Source: Amorphoplanes digitatis (lineage in GTDB: Bacteria > Actinomycetota > Actinomycetes > Mycobacteriales > Micromonosporaceae). Taken from it: 64,000 bases of DNA. A program made the translations under genes and the position numbers. The stretch spans positions 7,000,501 through 7,064,500 of the forward strand of contig NZ_JACHNH010000001.1 of NCBI RefSeq assembly GCF_014205335.1, given 5' to 3'. Below the pieces are notes generated by a model, which was not told the origin of the DNA, ran no database searches, and saw only the letters and a program-made list of their open reading frames with translations. Position 1 is the stretch's first letter. Each line of letters starts with the position of its first letter. Shown here in pieces: positions 40,406 to 49,501 of the stretch.

Positions 40406-43400
40406 CCAGCACCCGCTCCATCGCCGCGCGGGAGCGCCGGGTGATGCGCAGGTAGCGGTCGACGAACTCGCCCGGGTCGCCGCCGCCGAGCAGGCGCACG
40501 ACACCGGCCAGCTCGACGCCGTGCCGCGGCAGCTGGTCGGTCGGGCGCCCGCGCACCAGGGTCAGCGCGTTGCGCACCTGGGCCGCCAGGGTCCAGCCCG
40601 CCGTCATCGCCGCCGCGTCGACCCGGCCGACGAGCTTGGCCTGCAACTCCGCGGCCAGCGCCTCGAGCGTGCAGGTCATCCGCAGCGCGGGCAGGGCGTA
40701 TCCGTGGCGCAGCTGGACCAGCTGCACCGCCCACTCCACGTCGGCCAGCCCGCCGCGGCCCAGCTTGGTGTGCGTGTTCGGGTCGGCACCGCGGGGCAGG
40801 CGCTCGGTCTCCACCCGGGCCTTGATCCGGCGGATCTCGGTGACCTGCTCGCGGGTGAGGCCGCCGCTCGGATAGCGCATCCCGTCGGCGAGGGCCTCGA
40901 ACTCGCGGCCCAGCTCCTCGTCGCCGCAGACGAATCGGGCCCGCAGCAACGCCTGCGACTCCCAGACCTTCGACCAGCGCGCGTAGTACTGCGCGTACGC
41001 GTTCAGGCTGCGCACGAGCGGGCCCTGCCGGCCCTCCGGGCGCAGGTCGGCGTCGACGCCCAGCGGCGGGTCCGGTGCCGGCGCGCTCAGCGTGCGGCGC
41101 AGCTCCTCGGCGATCGCGTGCGCCGCCGAGCTGGCCTCGCCGTCGGACATGCCCTCCGGCGGCGAGTAGACGAAGAGCACGTCGGCGTCGGACGGATAGC
41201 TCATCTCGTAGCCGCCGAGGCGGCCCATGCCGATGACCGCGAAGCGCAGCCCCTCCGGGCCGGGGCGCACCCGCCGGGCGGCGTGCAACGCCGCGCCCAG
41301 CGTCGCGTCGGTGACGTCGGAGAGCGCGACGCCGACGGCGTGCACGTCGAGCGGCTGCGCCGGGGCGAGGTCGCCGGCCTGGCTGAGGATGTCGGCGCAG
41401 GCGAGCCGGAACAGCTCGCGGCGGCGCACCGCGCGGACCGCGGCGATGGCCTGGGCCGGGTCGGTGACGCCGTCGCGCAGATAGCGGTCGGCGGCCGCGA
41501 TGAAGCCGTCGCGCAGCACCTCACGCGGCCGCGGCTGAAGCTCGGCGTCGTCGGCGAGCAGCCGCAGCGCCTCCGGGTCGCGGGTGAGCAGGTCCGTCGC
41601 GTACCGGGAGAGGCTGAGCACGCGGGCCAGCCGGCGGGCGACCGGGCCGCCGTCGCGCAGCAGCCGCAGGTACCACGGGGTGCTGCCCAGCTTGTCCGAG
41701 ACGTGCCGGTAGTTGAGCAGGCCGCGGTCCGGCTCGGGCGCGTCCGCGAACTCCTGGAGCAGCATCGGCAGCAGCGTGCGCTGGATCGCCGCCGTGCGGC
41801 TGACCCCGCCGGTGAGCGCCTGGAGGTGCCGCAGCGCGCCGGCCGGGTCGGCGAAGCCGAGGATCTCGAGCCGGCGACCGGCCGACTCGGGCGTCATCCG
41901 CAGTGCCTCCGCGGGCACCCGCGCCACGGCCTCGAGCAGCGGCTGGTAGAGCAGCTTGACGTGCAGGCGGCGCACGTGCGAGGCGTGGCCGACCCAGTCG
42001 GAGCGGAACGCCTCGACCGCGTCGCGGCCGGGCAGCGCCCGGTAGCCGAGGGCCGCGGCGAGCCAGCGCAGCGCCTTCGGGTCGTCGGGCACGGTGTGTG
42101 TGCGCCGCAGGCTCTGCATCTGGAGGCGGTGCTCGACACCGCGCAGGAACCGGTAGCCCCGCAGCAGCGTCTCGCCGTCGTCGCGCCCCACGTAGCCGCC
42201 CGCCACCAGGGCGCGCAGCGCGGGCAGCGTGCCGGGCTCGCGCAGCGACTCGTCGATCCGGCCGTGCACGAGCTGCAACAGCTGCACCGCGAACTCGATG
42301 TCGCGCAGCCCGCCCGGGCCCCGCTTGATCTCGCGTTCCAACTCCCGCGGCGGGACGTTGTCGATGATCTTCCGACGCATGTCGCGTACGTCGGCGACCG
42401 CCTCGGGACGCTCGGCCGCGTGCCACACCAGCGGCGCCAGATCGTCGATCCACTCGGCCGCGAGGGCCAGGTCGCCGGCGGCCGGCCGCGCCTTGAGCAG
42501 CGCCTGGAACTCCCAGGTGCGCGCCCAGCGGCGGTAGTAGGCCTGGTGGCTGGCGAGCGTGCGCACCAGCGGGCCACGGTTGCCCTCCGGGCGCAGCGCC
42601 GCGTCGACCGGCCAGGCGACGTGGCCGCACACCTCGATGAGCCGGGCGGCGACGGTGGTGCCGGCGCTGAGGTCCTCGTCGCCGGCGGCCACGAAGATGA
42701 CGTCCACGTCGGACACGTAGTTGAGCTCGTAGCCGCCGCACTTGCCCATCGCGACGACCGCGAGCCGCGGCTCGGGCGTGCCGGGCGGCAGGCCGGCGAC
42801 GGCGATCGCGTAGGCCGCCGCCAGGGTCTCGTCGGCCAGCCGGGAGAGCGCGGCCATCGTCGGCTCCAGGCCGCGGCCGCCGGTCAGGTCGGCGGCCACG
42901 ATCCGCAGCAGGGAGATCCGGTATGCCGTCCGCAGCTCCGGGACGGTCGGCGGGCCCGAACCCGTCGACTCGCCGAACTCCAGGTGGCCCTCGGCGTTCG
43001 GCGGCAGGCCGGTCTTGCCGGTGGCGAGCACCCGCCACTCGTCGTGGTTGGCCACCAGGTGGTCGCCGAGCGCCGACGACGCGCCGAGCACCGCGATCAG
43101 GCGGCGGCGCAGGCCGGGATCGCCGTAGAGCGAGGCCAGGACCGCGTCGGCCGCCGGGCTCTCGGCGATCTCCTCGCCGGGTCCGGTCACCGGGCCGCCG
43201 TCGGCGCGCCGGGCGGCGCGGGCGACCGCGTCGATCAGCCGGTGCAGCTGGCGCAGCGCCAGGTTGGGGTCGGCGGCGAGCGACAGCGCGTGGATGAGCT
43301 CGCCGGCGTCGGTGCCGACCGGGCCCTGCGCCTCGGCGTCCCACAGCCGCAGCCCGCCCGGGCCGAGCAGGTCGGCCGCGCGGGTGCCGTTGTCGGCGAA

Positions 43401-43433
43401 GCCGTACCGGGCCAGCCGGCTGGGCCTGGTCAC
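40398..43433 (-). CDS. glnE: Bifunctional glutamine synthetase adenylyltransferase/deadenylase
   Basis: Adenylylates and de-adenylylates GlnA at its tyrosine in response to nitrogen status. The 1011 residues contain two nucleotidyltransferase domains in tandem: the N-terminal adenylyl-removing one has GKCGGYELNYVSDVDVIFV near 230, and the C-terminal adenylylating one has GMGRLGGYEMSYPSDADVLF near 740. Each has the GxG...DxD signature, and each is followed by a helical PII-uridylyl-transferase-like domain. GTG 43433 follows the upstream stop directly (TAGGTG), so it is coupled to the amidotransferase gene. The target Tyr402 is in GlnA1 at 29.7-31.1 kb. Confidence 0.96.
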   Translation of the reverse strand: MTRPSRLARYGFADNGTRAADLLGPGGLRLWDAEAQGPVGTDAGELIHALSLAADPNLALRQLHRLIDAVARAARRADGGPVTGPGEEIAESPAADAVLASLYGDPGLRRRLIAVLGASSALGDHLVANHDEWRVLATGKTGLPPNAEGHLEFGESTGSGPPTVPELRTAYRISLLRIVAADLTGGRGLEPTMAALSRLADETLAAAYAIAVAGLPPGTPEPRLAVVAMGKCGGYELNYVSDVDVIFVAAGDEDLSAGTTVAARLIEVCGHVAWPVDAALRPEGNRGPLVRTLASHQAYYRRWARTWEFQALLKARPAAGDLALAAEWIDDLAPLVWHAAERPEAVADVRDMRRKIIDNVPPRELEREIKRGPGGLRDIEFAVQLLQLVHGRIDESLREPGTLPALRALVAGGYVGRDDGETLLRGYRFLRGVEHRLQMQSLRRTHTVPDDPKALRWLAAALGYRALPGRDAVEAFRSDWVGHASHVRRLHVKLLYQPLLEAVARVPAEALRMTPESAGRRLEILGFADPAGALRHLQALTGGVSRTAAIQRTLLPMLLQEFADAPEPDRGLLNYRHVSDKLGSTPWYLRLLRDGGPVARRLARVLSLSRYATDLLTRDPEALRLLADDAELQPRPREVLRDGFIAAADRYLRDGVTDPAQAIAAVRAVRRRELFRLACADILSQAGDLAPAQPLDVHAVGVALSDVTDATLGAALHAARRVRPGPEGLRFAVIGMGRLGGYEMSYPSDADVLFVYSPPEGMSDGEASSAAHAIAEELRRTLSAPAPDPPLGVDADLRPEGRQGPLVRSLNAYAQYYARWSKVWESQALLRARFVCGDEELGREFEALADGMRYPSGGLTREQVTEIRRIKARVETERLPRGADPNTHTKLGRGGLADVEWAVQLVQLRHGYALPALRMTCTLEALAAELQAKLVGRVDAAAMTAGWTLAAQVRNALTLVRGRPTDQLPRHGVELAGVVRLLGGGDPGEFVDRYLRITRRSRAAMERVLDA

Positions 43434-44249
43434 CTACTGGCCCAGCAGCGGGAGGGTGCGGGCGGTGCCGGGGTTGGGGATGTCCGCGTCCGGCAGGGTG
43501 CCGAGGGCCAGCGCCGCGAACCGTGCCGCGAGCGGCTGCCAGGCCTCCTCGACATCGGCGAGCACGTCGGCGGTGGCCGCCACGACCGCCTCGCCGTCGT
43601 AGCCGAGCTCGTCGAGGACCGCGACGTCGGAGCGGGCCCAGCCGGCGATCATCTCGGCGTCGCACTCGATGTGGAATTGCAGGCCCCAGGCCCGGTCGCC
43701 GAGCCGGAACGCCTGGTGCGGATAGCGCGACGAGGCGGCGAGCAGCACCGCACCGATCGGCAGCTCGGTGATCTCGTCGTTGTGCCACTGCACCACGTCG
43801 GGCAACAGCGGCACCCACTTGAACAGGGGGTCGTTGTCGGACGCGTCCCGGCGCGCGACCAGCCCCGGGCCGATCTCGGGCCCCGAGGTGCTGCGCTCCA
43901 CGAGGCCGCCGTGCGCCGAGGCGAGCAGCTGAGCGCCGAGGCAGACGCCGAGCGTCGGCACGCGGTAGCGCACGGCCTTGCGCAGCAGAGCTTCGAGCGC
44001 CGGGAACCAGGGCGCGCCCGGCTCGCCGGCGGCACCCGGGTAGGCGCTCTGGTCGCCGCCGAGCACGATCAGGGCCAGGTGGTCGTCGAGCGTCTCGGGC
44101 AGCGGATCGCCCGTATGCGGGCGCAGCACGGTCAGCTCGAGACCCGCCTCGGCGAACCAGTCGCCGAGCCTGCGGAGGTCGTCGGACGGGTCGTTCTCGA
44201 TTACCAGCGCTGTTCCCACGGGTTCGAGGCTATCGGGTGCCACCGACAT
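43434..44249 (-). CDS. Class I glutamine amidotransferase-like protein
   Basis: A 271-residue stand-alone GATase1 domain. The catalytic triad is visible: nucleophile Cys in LGVCLGAQLLA, and the His and Glu in WGLQFHIECDAEM. It resembles GMP-synthase-type amidotransferases (YP_type); the physiological acceptor is unknown. It lies directly before glnE with no gap. That link to glutamine metabolism suggests a role in nitrogen handling, for example gamma-glutamyl hydrolysis as in PuuD-like proteins, which would pair with GlnA2 encoded nearby; this is inference. ATG 44249 was used; GTG 44219 is an alternative. Confidence 0.82.
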   Translation of the reverse strand: MSVAPDSLEPVGTALVIENDPSDDLRRLGDWFAEAGLELTVLRPHTGDPLPETLDDHLALIVLGGDQSAYPGAAGEPGAPWFPALEALLRKAVRYRVPTLGVCLGAQLLASAHGGLVERSTSGPEIGPGLVARRDASDNDPLFKWVPLLPDVVQWHNDEITELPIGAVLLAASSRYPHQAFRLGDRAWGLQFHIECDAEMIAGWARSDVAVLDELGYDGEAVVAATADVLADVEEAWQPLAARFAALALGTLPDADIPNPGTARTLPLLGQ

Positions 44250-44267
44250 CCCACCCCGCCTACCCGT

Positions 44268-44705
44268 TCATGGTGCGGTCCACCGGGCGACGACCTCGCC
44301 GTCGTCCACCTCGCCGGTCTCGACGAAGCCGAGCGAGGCGTAGAGCGCCCGGGCGGCGCCGTTCTCCGGCGCGTAGCTCAGGGCGACGTTCGGGCAGTCC
44401 GGCTCGGCGGCGAGCCGTTCACGCAGCGCGGTCACCAGCGCGCGGCCGATGCCGGCGCGCTGACGGGCGGCGTCGACGACGACCCCGCCGATCCACCGGC
44501 TCCGGTCGTCGTCGACGGCCCACATGCAGAAGCCGACGACCTCGCCGTCGTGCACGACGGCGAGCGGCCGCCAGAGGTCGCCGTAGTGGCACAGGCAGAG
44601 GTAGTAGGAGACGTCGTTGACGAAGTCCCGCTGGTCGGGCCGCACGGCCAGCGCCGCGCAGGCCCGCCAGTTGTCCTTGGTCACGGGCTCCAGGCTGATG
44701 ATCAT
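44268..44705 (-). CDS. GNAT N-acetyltransferase, polyamine-acetyltransferase-like
   Basis: A 145-residue GNAT protein. The start SLEPVTKDNWRACAALAVRP and the acetyl-CoA P-loop VVDAARQRAGIGRALVTALR, with YAPENGAARALYASLGFVETG, are close to BltD/PaiA-like spermine/spermidine acetyltransferases. With GlnA2 (a gamma-glutamylpolyamine synthetase in Streptomyces) and an amidotransferase nearby, polyamine catabolism is a plausible shared theme; this is inference. ATG 44705 lacks a strong ribosome site. Confidence 0.8.
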   Translation of the reverse strand: MIISLEPVTKDNWRACAALAVRPDQRDFVNDVSYYLCLCHYGDLWRPLAVVHDGEVVGFCMWAVDDDRSRWIGGVVVDAARQRAGIGRALVTALRERLAAEPDCPNVALSYAPENGAARALYASLGFVETGEVDDGEVVARWTAP

Positions 44706-44732
44706 CCAGGCATCATGCCGCCTCGGGCGGGG

Positions 44733-45158
44733 TCAGGAGATGCAGGCGCAGACGATCAGGGCCGCGCCGAGGTGCGACGCCGCGCTGACAAGCGCGCCCG
44801 GGTGCTTCTCCGGCGTGCAGATGACCTCGCCCAGCTTGCCCGGCGTCATCCAGTCGAGGACCAGGAACGCCGTGCCCATGACCGCGATGCCGATGAGGCC
44901 GAAGATGACCGTCGACGCCAGGCCCTCGACGAAGTTCGAGTAGCTGGTGAAGATCGCGGTGAAGACGATCAGCGCGATGCCGATCTGGTTGGCGGCCAGC
45001 AGCAGGGACGCGTTCTGGTTCTTCTCCACCCAGATCAGGTCGCGCAGCTTGCCCGGGGTCAGGAGGTCGACCAGCAGGTAGCCGAGCGCCATGAGCCCGA
45101 TACCGACACCGCCGAAGACGACGCTGCGCCCGGCACCCTCAAGCAAATCCTGTAGCAC
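44733..45158 (-). CDS. DUF350 membrane protein
   Basis: A 141-residue protein of four membrane helices in two related halves, each with the DLLTPGKL / DWMTPGKL motif. This internal duplication is typical of DUF350. GTG 45158 has GGGAG 6 bases upstream. In other bacteria DUF350 genes occur beside glutathionylspermidine-synthase-like and polyamine genes, which fits the neighbours, but the biochemical role is unknown. Confidence 0.85.
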   Translation of the reverse strand: MLQDLLEGAGRSVVFGGVGIGLMALGYLLVDLLTPGKLRDLIWVEKNQNASLLLAANQIGIALIVFTAIFTSYSNFVEGLASTVIFGLIGIAVMGTAFLVLDWMTPGKLGEVICTPEKHPGALVSAASHLGAALIVCACIS

Positions 45159-45165
45159 GGCAACT

Positions 45166-45187
45166 CCCTCTTGACGACGTCAGAGGG
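45166..45187. promoter_or_regulatory. Imperfect palindrome before DUF350 gene
   Basis: CCCTCTTGACG-A-CGTCAGAGGG is symmetric apart from one extra T. It lies 8 bases before the DUF350 start and 50 bases after the glnA2 stop, so it could be an operator or a weak terminator. Confidence 0.35.
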
Positions 45188-45236
45188 CACCGTATCGGAC
45201 CTGCGCACGCGCGTGATCCACCGGCCGGATGAAAGG

Positions 45237-46589
45237 TCAGAGCGCGCCGAGGTAACGCTGCCGCTCGTACGGGGTGACCTCGCGCCGGTACTGCTCCCAC
45301 TCCTGGCGCTTGTTGCGCAGGAAGAAGTCGAAGACGTGCTCGCCGAGCACCTCGGGGATCAGCTCGGACTTGGCCATCACGTCGATCGCCTCGGCGAGGT
45401 TCTCCGGCAGGGCGTCGTAGCCCATCGCCTTGCGCTCGTTCGGCGAGAGCGACCAGACGTCGTCCTCGGCGCCCGGCGGCAGCTCGTAGCCCTCCTCGAT
45501 GCCCTTGAGGCCGGCACCGAGCATGACCGCGAAGGCCAGGTACGGGTTGGTCGCCGAGTCGATCGAGCGGACCTCGACCCGCGCCGAGTTCGGCTTGCCG
45601 AACGCGGGCACCCGGACCAGCGCGGAGCGGTTGAGGTGGCCCCAGCTGACGAACGCGGGCGACTCGGTGATCCGGTCCGGAAGCTGCATCGGGAACAGCC
45701 GCTTGTACGAGTTGACCCACTGGTTGGTGACCGCGGTGTACTCCCGGGCGTGCACAAGCAGGCCGGCGATGAACGCGCGCGCCGTCTTGGACAGCTTCTG
45801 CGGGTCGTCGCCGTCGTAGAAGGCGTTGCGCTCGCCCTCGAACAGCGACAGGTGGGTGTGCATGCCGCTGCCGGGCTGGTCGGTGAACGGCTTGGGCATG
45901 AACGTGGCGCGCACGCCCTGTGTCAGCGCCACCTCCTTGACCACGTGCCGGAACGTCATGATGTTGTCCGCCGTGGTCAGCGCGTCGGCGTAGCGCAGGT
46001 CGATCTCCTGCTGGCCGGGCGCGACCTCGTGGTGGCTGAACTCCACCGAGATGCCGATCCGCTCGAGGGCGAGCACGGCCTGGCGGCGGAAGTCGCGGGC
46101 GATCGAGTGGGTGGTGTGGTCGAAGTAGCCGCCGCCGTCGACCGGGACCGGCACGCTTCCGTCCAGCGGGCCGTCCTGCACCAGGAAGAACTCGACCTCG
46201 GGGTGGGTGTAGAAGGTGAAGCCCTTCTCCGCCGCCTTGGCCAGCATGCGGCGCAGCACGTGCCGCGGGTCGGCCCAGGCGGCGCTGCCGTCGGGGAGCA
46301 GGATGTCGCAGAAGATCCGGGCGCTCTCGCCGCTGACGCCGCCCTCGAACGGGAAGACCTGGAACGTTGTCGGGTCCGGCATCGCGACCATGTCGGACTC
46401 GGAGACCCGGGCGAAGCCCTCGATCGCCGAGCCGTCGATGCCGACGCCCTCCTCGAAGGCGGACTCGAGCTCGGCGGGTGCGACCGAGACACTCTTGAGC
46501 GTGCCCAGCACGTCCGTGAACCAAAGCCGGACAAAACGGATGTCGCGCTCTTCGAGCGTACGAAGCACGAACTCCTGCTGTCGGTCCAC
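45237..46589 (-). CDS. glnA2: GlnA2-type glutamine synthetase homologue (probable gamma-glutamylpolyamine synthetase)
   Basis: GS-fold ATP-dependent ligase, 450 residues. GS motifs are present: GIDGSAIEGFA near 50, PEVEFFLV near 125, GSGMHTHLSLFE near 235, and RVEVRSIDSATNPYLAFA. The region that carries the adenylylation Tyr in GlnA1 reads GAEDDVWSLSPNERKAMGY, so GlnE cannot modify it there. In Streptomyces coelicolor, GlnA2 beside this region acts as a gamma-glutamylpolyamine synthetase rather than a glutamine synthetase; the same is likely here. GTG 46589 follows GAGGGG. Neighbouring amidotransferase, acetyltransferase and DUF350 genes fit a polyamine theme. Confidence 0.9.
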   Translation of the reverse strand: MDRQQEFVLRTLEERDIRFVRLWFTDVLGTLKSVSVAPAELESAFEEGVGIDGSAIEGFARVSESDMVAMPDPTTFQVFPFEGGVSGESARIFCDILLPDGSAAWADPRHVLRRMLAKAAEKGFTFYTHPEVEFFLVQDGPLDGSVPVPVDGGGYFDHTTHSIARDFRRQAVLALERIGISVEFSHHEVAPGQQEIDLRYADALTTADNIMTFRHVVKEVALTQGVRATFMPKPFTDQPGSGMHTHLSLFEGERNAFYDGDDPQKLSKTARAFIAGLLVHAREYTAVTNQWVNSYKRLFPMQLPDRITESPAFVSWGHLNRSALVRVPAFGKPNSARVEVRSIDSATNPYLAFAVMLGAGLKGIEEGYELPPGAEDDVWSLSPNERKAMGYDALPENLAEAIDVMAKSELIPEVLGEHVFDFFLRNKRQEWEQYRREVTPYERQRYLGAL

Positions 46590-46633
46590 GTCAACCCCTC
46601 GTGCTTGCCCGGCGATCAGTGTCTCCCGGTCCC

Positions 46634-46649
46634 ATTACGCCGAGATTAC
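46634..46649 (-). promoter_or_regulatory. GlnR-like half-site pair upstream of glnA2
   Basis: On the minus strand GTAAT-n6-GTAAT (46649-46645, 46638-46634), the same six-base spacing as the glnA operator, about 45 bases before the start. The half-sites deviate (GTAAT, not GTAAC), so support is modest. Confidence 0.4.
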
Positions 46650-46754
46650 GCTGACTAGGCCCCGGCAGGTCGCCCGGGTGAGCCCTGATGTGGATCACAC
46701 AGCCCGACCGGGTACGGGCCGCACACGGCGCCGGCGCTGGGGAAGAATGAAGCC

Positions 46755-48524
46755 ATGCCTTCGCTGCGTGTCGCTCTCGCCCAGGTGAACTCCACCGTCG
46801 GGGACATCCCCGGCAACGCCGCCGCCGTGCGGCAATGGTCCCGCAGGGCCGCCGCGGCCGGCGCGCAACTCATCGCGTTCCCCGAGATGATGATCACCGG
46901 CTACCCCATCGAGGACCTGGTCTTCCGGCGCTCGTTCGTCGCGTCCTCGCAGGCCGCCCTGCGCACCCTCGCGGCCGACCTGGCCGCCGACGGCCTGGGC
47001 GACGTCGCCGTGATCGTGGGCTACGTCGACGACGACGGCACCGCGCCGCAGACCCGGCTGCGCGACGCCTCGGCGCTGCTGCTCGGCGGCGACGTCGTCG
47101 CCACCTACTTCAAGCACCACCTGCCCAACTACGGCGTCTTCGACGAGAACCGCTACTTCGAGCCCGGCGACTCCCTCACGGTGGTCCGGCTCGGCGGCGT
47201 CGACGTCGCGCTCACCGTCTGCGAGGACGTGTGGCAGGCAGGCGGGCCGTTCGCCGCCGCCGGCCGGGCGGGGGTCGGGCTGGTGATCAACATCAACGCC
47301 TCCCCGTACGAGCTGAACAAGGACGATGTCCGGCTTCCTCTGGTCAAGCGCCGTGCCGCCGAGGCCGGGGCGACGGTCGCGTACGTGAACATGGTCGGCG
47401 GCCAGGACGAGCTGGTGTTCGACGGCGACTCGATGATCGTGACCGCCGCGGGCGAGCTGGTCGCCCGGGCCGGGCAGTTCACCTCCGAGCTGCTGATTCA
47501 CGACCTCGACCTGCCGGCCGCGCACCACACGCCCAACCCCTGCGACACACCGCCGGGCCAGCGGCGGGCCGACGACGGCATGGGCATCGAGCGGATCACC
47601 GCCGGCACCGCGCTGCGGCCGCTCGCCGGCGACCCCGCGGTCGGCGGCATCGCCGACCGGGTCACCGACGAGGCCGAGATCTGGTCGGCGCTCACCCTCG
47701 GCCTGCACGACTACGTGGAGAAGAACGGCTTCCGCTCGGTCGTGCTCGGCCTCTCCGGCGGCATCGACTCGGCCGTGGTGGCCGCGATCGCGGTGGACGC
47801 CCTCGGCCCGCGGCGCGTCGTCGGCGTCTCGATGCCCAGCGGCTACTCGTCCGAACACTCCAGGGACGACGCCGCCGACCTGGCCAAGCGGACCGGCCTG
47901 GACTACCGCAGCGAGCCGATCCAGCCGATGGTCGACGCGTTCCTGGCGAACATGTCGCTGTCCGGCCTCGCGGTGGAGAACCTGCAAGCCCGGGTCCGCG
48001 GCGTCATCCTGATGGCGCTGTCGAACCAGGAGGGCCACCTGGTGCTGACCACCGGCAACAAGAGCGAGCTCGCGGTCGGCTACTCGACGCTCTACGGCGA
48101 CTCGGTCGGCGGCTTCAACCCGCTCAAGGACGTGCCGAAGACGCTGGTGTGGCGCCTGGCGAAGTGGCGCAACGCCGACGCCGCGCACCGCGGCGGTGAG
48201 CCGCCGATCCCGGAGAACTCGATCGTCAAGCCGCCGAGCGCGGAGCTGCGCCCGGGCCAGGTCGACAGCGACTCGCTGCCGGACTACGACCTGCTTGACG
48301 CGATCCTGGCCGGCTACGTCGACGGCGACCAGGGCCGCGACGACCTCATCGCGGCGGGCCACGACGTCGCGCTCGTCGACCGGGTGCTGCGCCTTGTCGA
48401 CCTCGCCGAGTACAAGCGCCGGCAGTCCGCGCCGGGCACCAAGATCTCGATCAAGGCGTTCGGCCGCGACCGCCGCCTGCCGATCACCAACCGCTTCCGC
48501 GAGGGCCTGCCGACGGGGGTGTGA
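46755..48524 (+). CDS. nadE: Glutamine-dependent NAD+ synthetase
   Basis: Makes NAD+ from nicotinate adenine dinucleotide with ammonia from glutamine. The 589 residues: N-terminal nitrilase domain (1-270) with catalytic Glu in FPEMMITGYP, Lys in YFKHHLPNYG, and Cys in LTVCEDVWQAG; C-terminal synthetase domain with the PP-loop LGLSGGIDSAVVAAIA near 330, and GNKSELAVGYSTLYGD. The start is ATG 46755 with GGAAGA upstream. It is divergent from glnA2. Confidence 0.95.
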   Translation: MPSLRVALAQVNSTVGDIPGNAAAVRQWSRRAAAAGAQLIAFPEMMITGYPIEDLVFRRSFVASSQAALRTLAADLAADGLGDVAVIVGYVDDDGTAPQTRLRDASALLLGGDVVATYFKHHLPNYGVFDENRYFEPGDSLTVVRLGGVDVALTVCEDVWQAGGPFAAAGRAGVGLVININASPYELNKDDVRLPLVKRRAAEAGATVAYVNMVGGQDELVFDGDSMIVTAAGELVARAGQFTSELLIHDLDLPAAHHTPNPCDTPPGQRRADDGMGIERITAGTALRPLAGDPAVGGIADRVTDEAEIWSALTLGLHDYVEKNGFRSVVLGLSGGIDSAVVAAIAVDALGPRRVVGVSMPSGYSSEHSRDDAADLAKRTGLDYRSEPIQPMVDAFLANMSLSGLAVENLQARVRGVILMALSNQEGHLVLTTGNKSELAVGYSTLYGDSVGGFNPLKDVPKTLVWRLAKWRNADAAHRGGEPPIPENSIVKPPSAELRPGQVDSDSLPDYDLLDAILAGYVDGDQGRDDLIAAGHDVALVDRVLRLVDLAEYKRRQSAPGTKISIKAFGRDRRLPITNRFREGLPTGV

Positions 48525-48623
48525 CGGGCTCCACTCAACTCTCACCCGCACCGCATCCCGGGTGCGACGATTCATGGGACACCCGGGGACCGCGCGCCGC
48601 GGCCTCGAGGGAAGGAGACAAAG

Positions 48624-49454
48624 ATGTCCGAGATCCCCACGCTCTACGGGGGCCCCGCCACCCGCCGCGTCCGCACCCGCGACCTGATCGCGGCCAAGGA
48701 GCGCGGCGACCGCTGGCCGATGCTGACCTCCTACGACCAGTACACGGCGGCGATCTTCGACCAGGCCGGCATCCCGGTCCTGCTGGTGGGCGACTCCGCG
48801 GCCAACAACGTCTTCGGCTACGAGACGACCCTCCCGGTCACCGTCGAGGAGATGCTCTCCCTGGTACGCGCGGTGGTGCGCGCGACCAAGACCGCGCTGG
48901 TCGTCGCCGACCTCCCGTTCGGCTCGTACGAGGAGGGCCCGACACAGGCGCTGCGCACGGCCGTCCGGTTCATGAAGGAGGGCGGCGCGCACGCGATCAA
49001 GCTCGAGGGCGGCCGCCGCGTCGCCGAGCAGATCAAGGCGATCACCGGTGCGGGCATCCCGGTGATGGCGCACATCGGCTTCACGCCGCAGAGCGAGCAC
49101 ACCCTCGGCGGCTACCGGGTGCAGGGCCGCGGCACCGGCGCGGAGGAGGTCATCGCCGACGCCCGTGCCGTCGAGGACGCGGGCGCGTTCTCGGTGGTGC
49201 TGGAGATGGTGCCGGGCGACGTGGCCAAGCAGGTCACCAAGGAGCTCGTCATCCCGACGGTCGGCATCGGCGCGGGTCCGGACACGGACGCACAGGTGCT
49301 CGTCTGGCAGGACATGGCGGGCCTGCGTACCGGAAAGGCGCCGCGCTTCGTGAAGCGCTACGCCGACCTGTCCGGGGTGCTCACCGAGGCGACGAAGGCG
49401 TTCGCGGACGAGGTCCGCGGCGGCGAGTTCCCGGCGGAGGAACACACGTTCTGA
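48624..49454 (+). CDS. panB: 3-methyl-2-oxobutanoate hydroxymethyltransferase
   Basis: First committed enzyme of pantothenate synthesis; it uses methylenetetrahydrofolate to convert 2-oxoisovalerate to ketopantoate. The 276 residues carry MLTSYDQYTAAIFDQAG (30-46), LLVGDSAANNVFGY (metal Asp), the HIGFTPQSEH loop, and IGIGAGPDTDAQVLVWQD. AAGGAGA lies 6 bases before ATG 48624. In M. tuberculosis panB is a few genes after glnA2 as well. It follows nadE by 99 bases, perhaps in one cofactor unit. Confidence 0.96.
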   Translation: MSEIPTLYGGPATRRVRTRDLIAAKERGDRWPMLTSYDQYTAAIFDQAGIPVLLVGDSAANNVFGYETTLPVTVEEMLSLVRAVVRATKTALVVADLPFGSYEEGPTQALRTAVRFMKEGGAHAIKLEGGRRVAEQIKAITGAGIPVMAHIGFTPQSEHTLGGYRVQGRGTGAEEVIADARAVEDAGAFSVVLEMVPGDVAKQVTKELVIPTVGIGAGPDTDAQVLVWQDMAGLRTGKAPRFVKRYADLSGVLTEATKAFADEVRGGEFPAEEHTF

Positions 49455-49501
49455 GGTAGGGTCCGGCTCGGGCAAGATCGGATCAGTGGCACACTTCGTC
49501 T

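Noticed and set aside
40329..45155. A 1608-codon open frame on the plus strand, antisense to glnE and neighbours
   Set aside because: High-GC genes leave long open antisense frames; the minus strand holds well-conserved glnE, amidotransferase, GNAT and DUF350 genes with ribosome sites.
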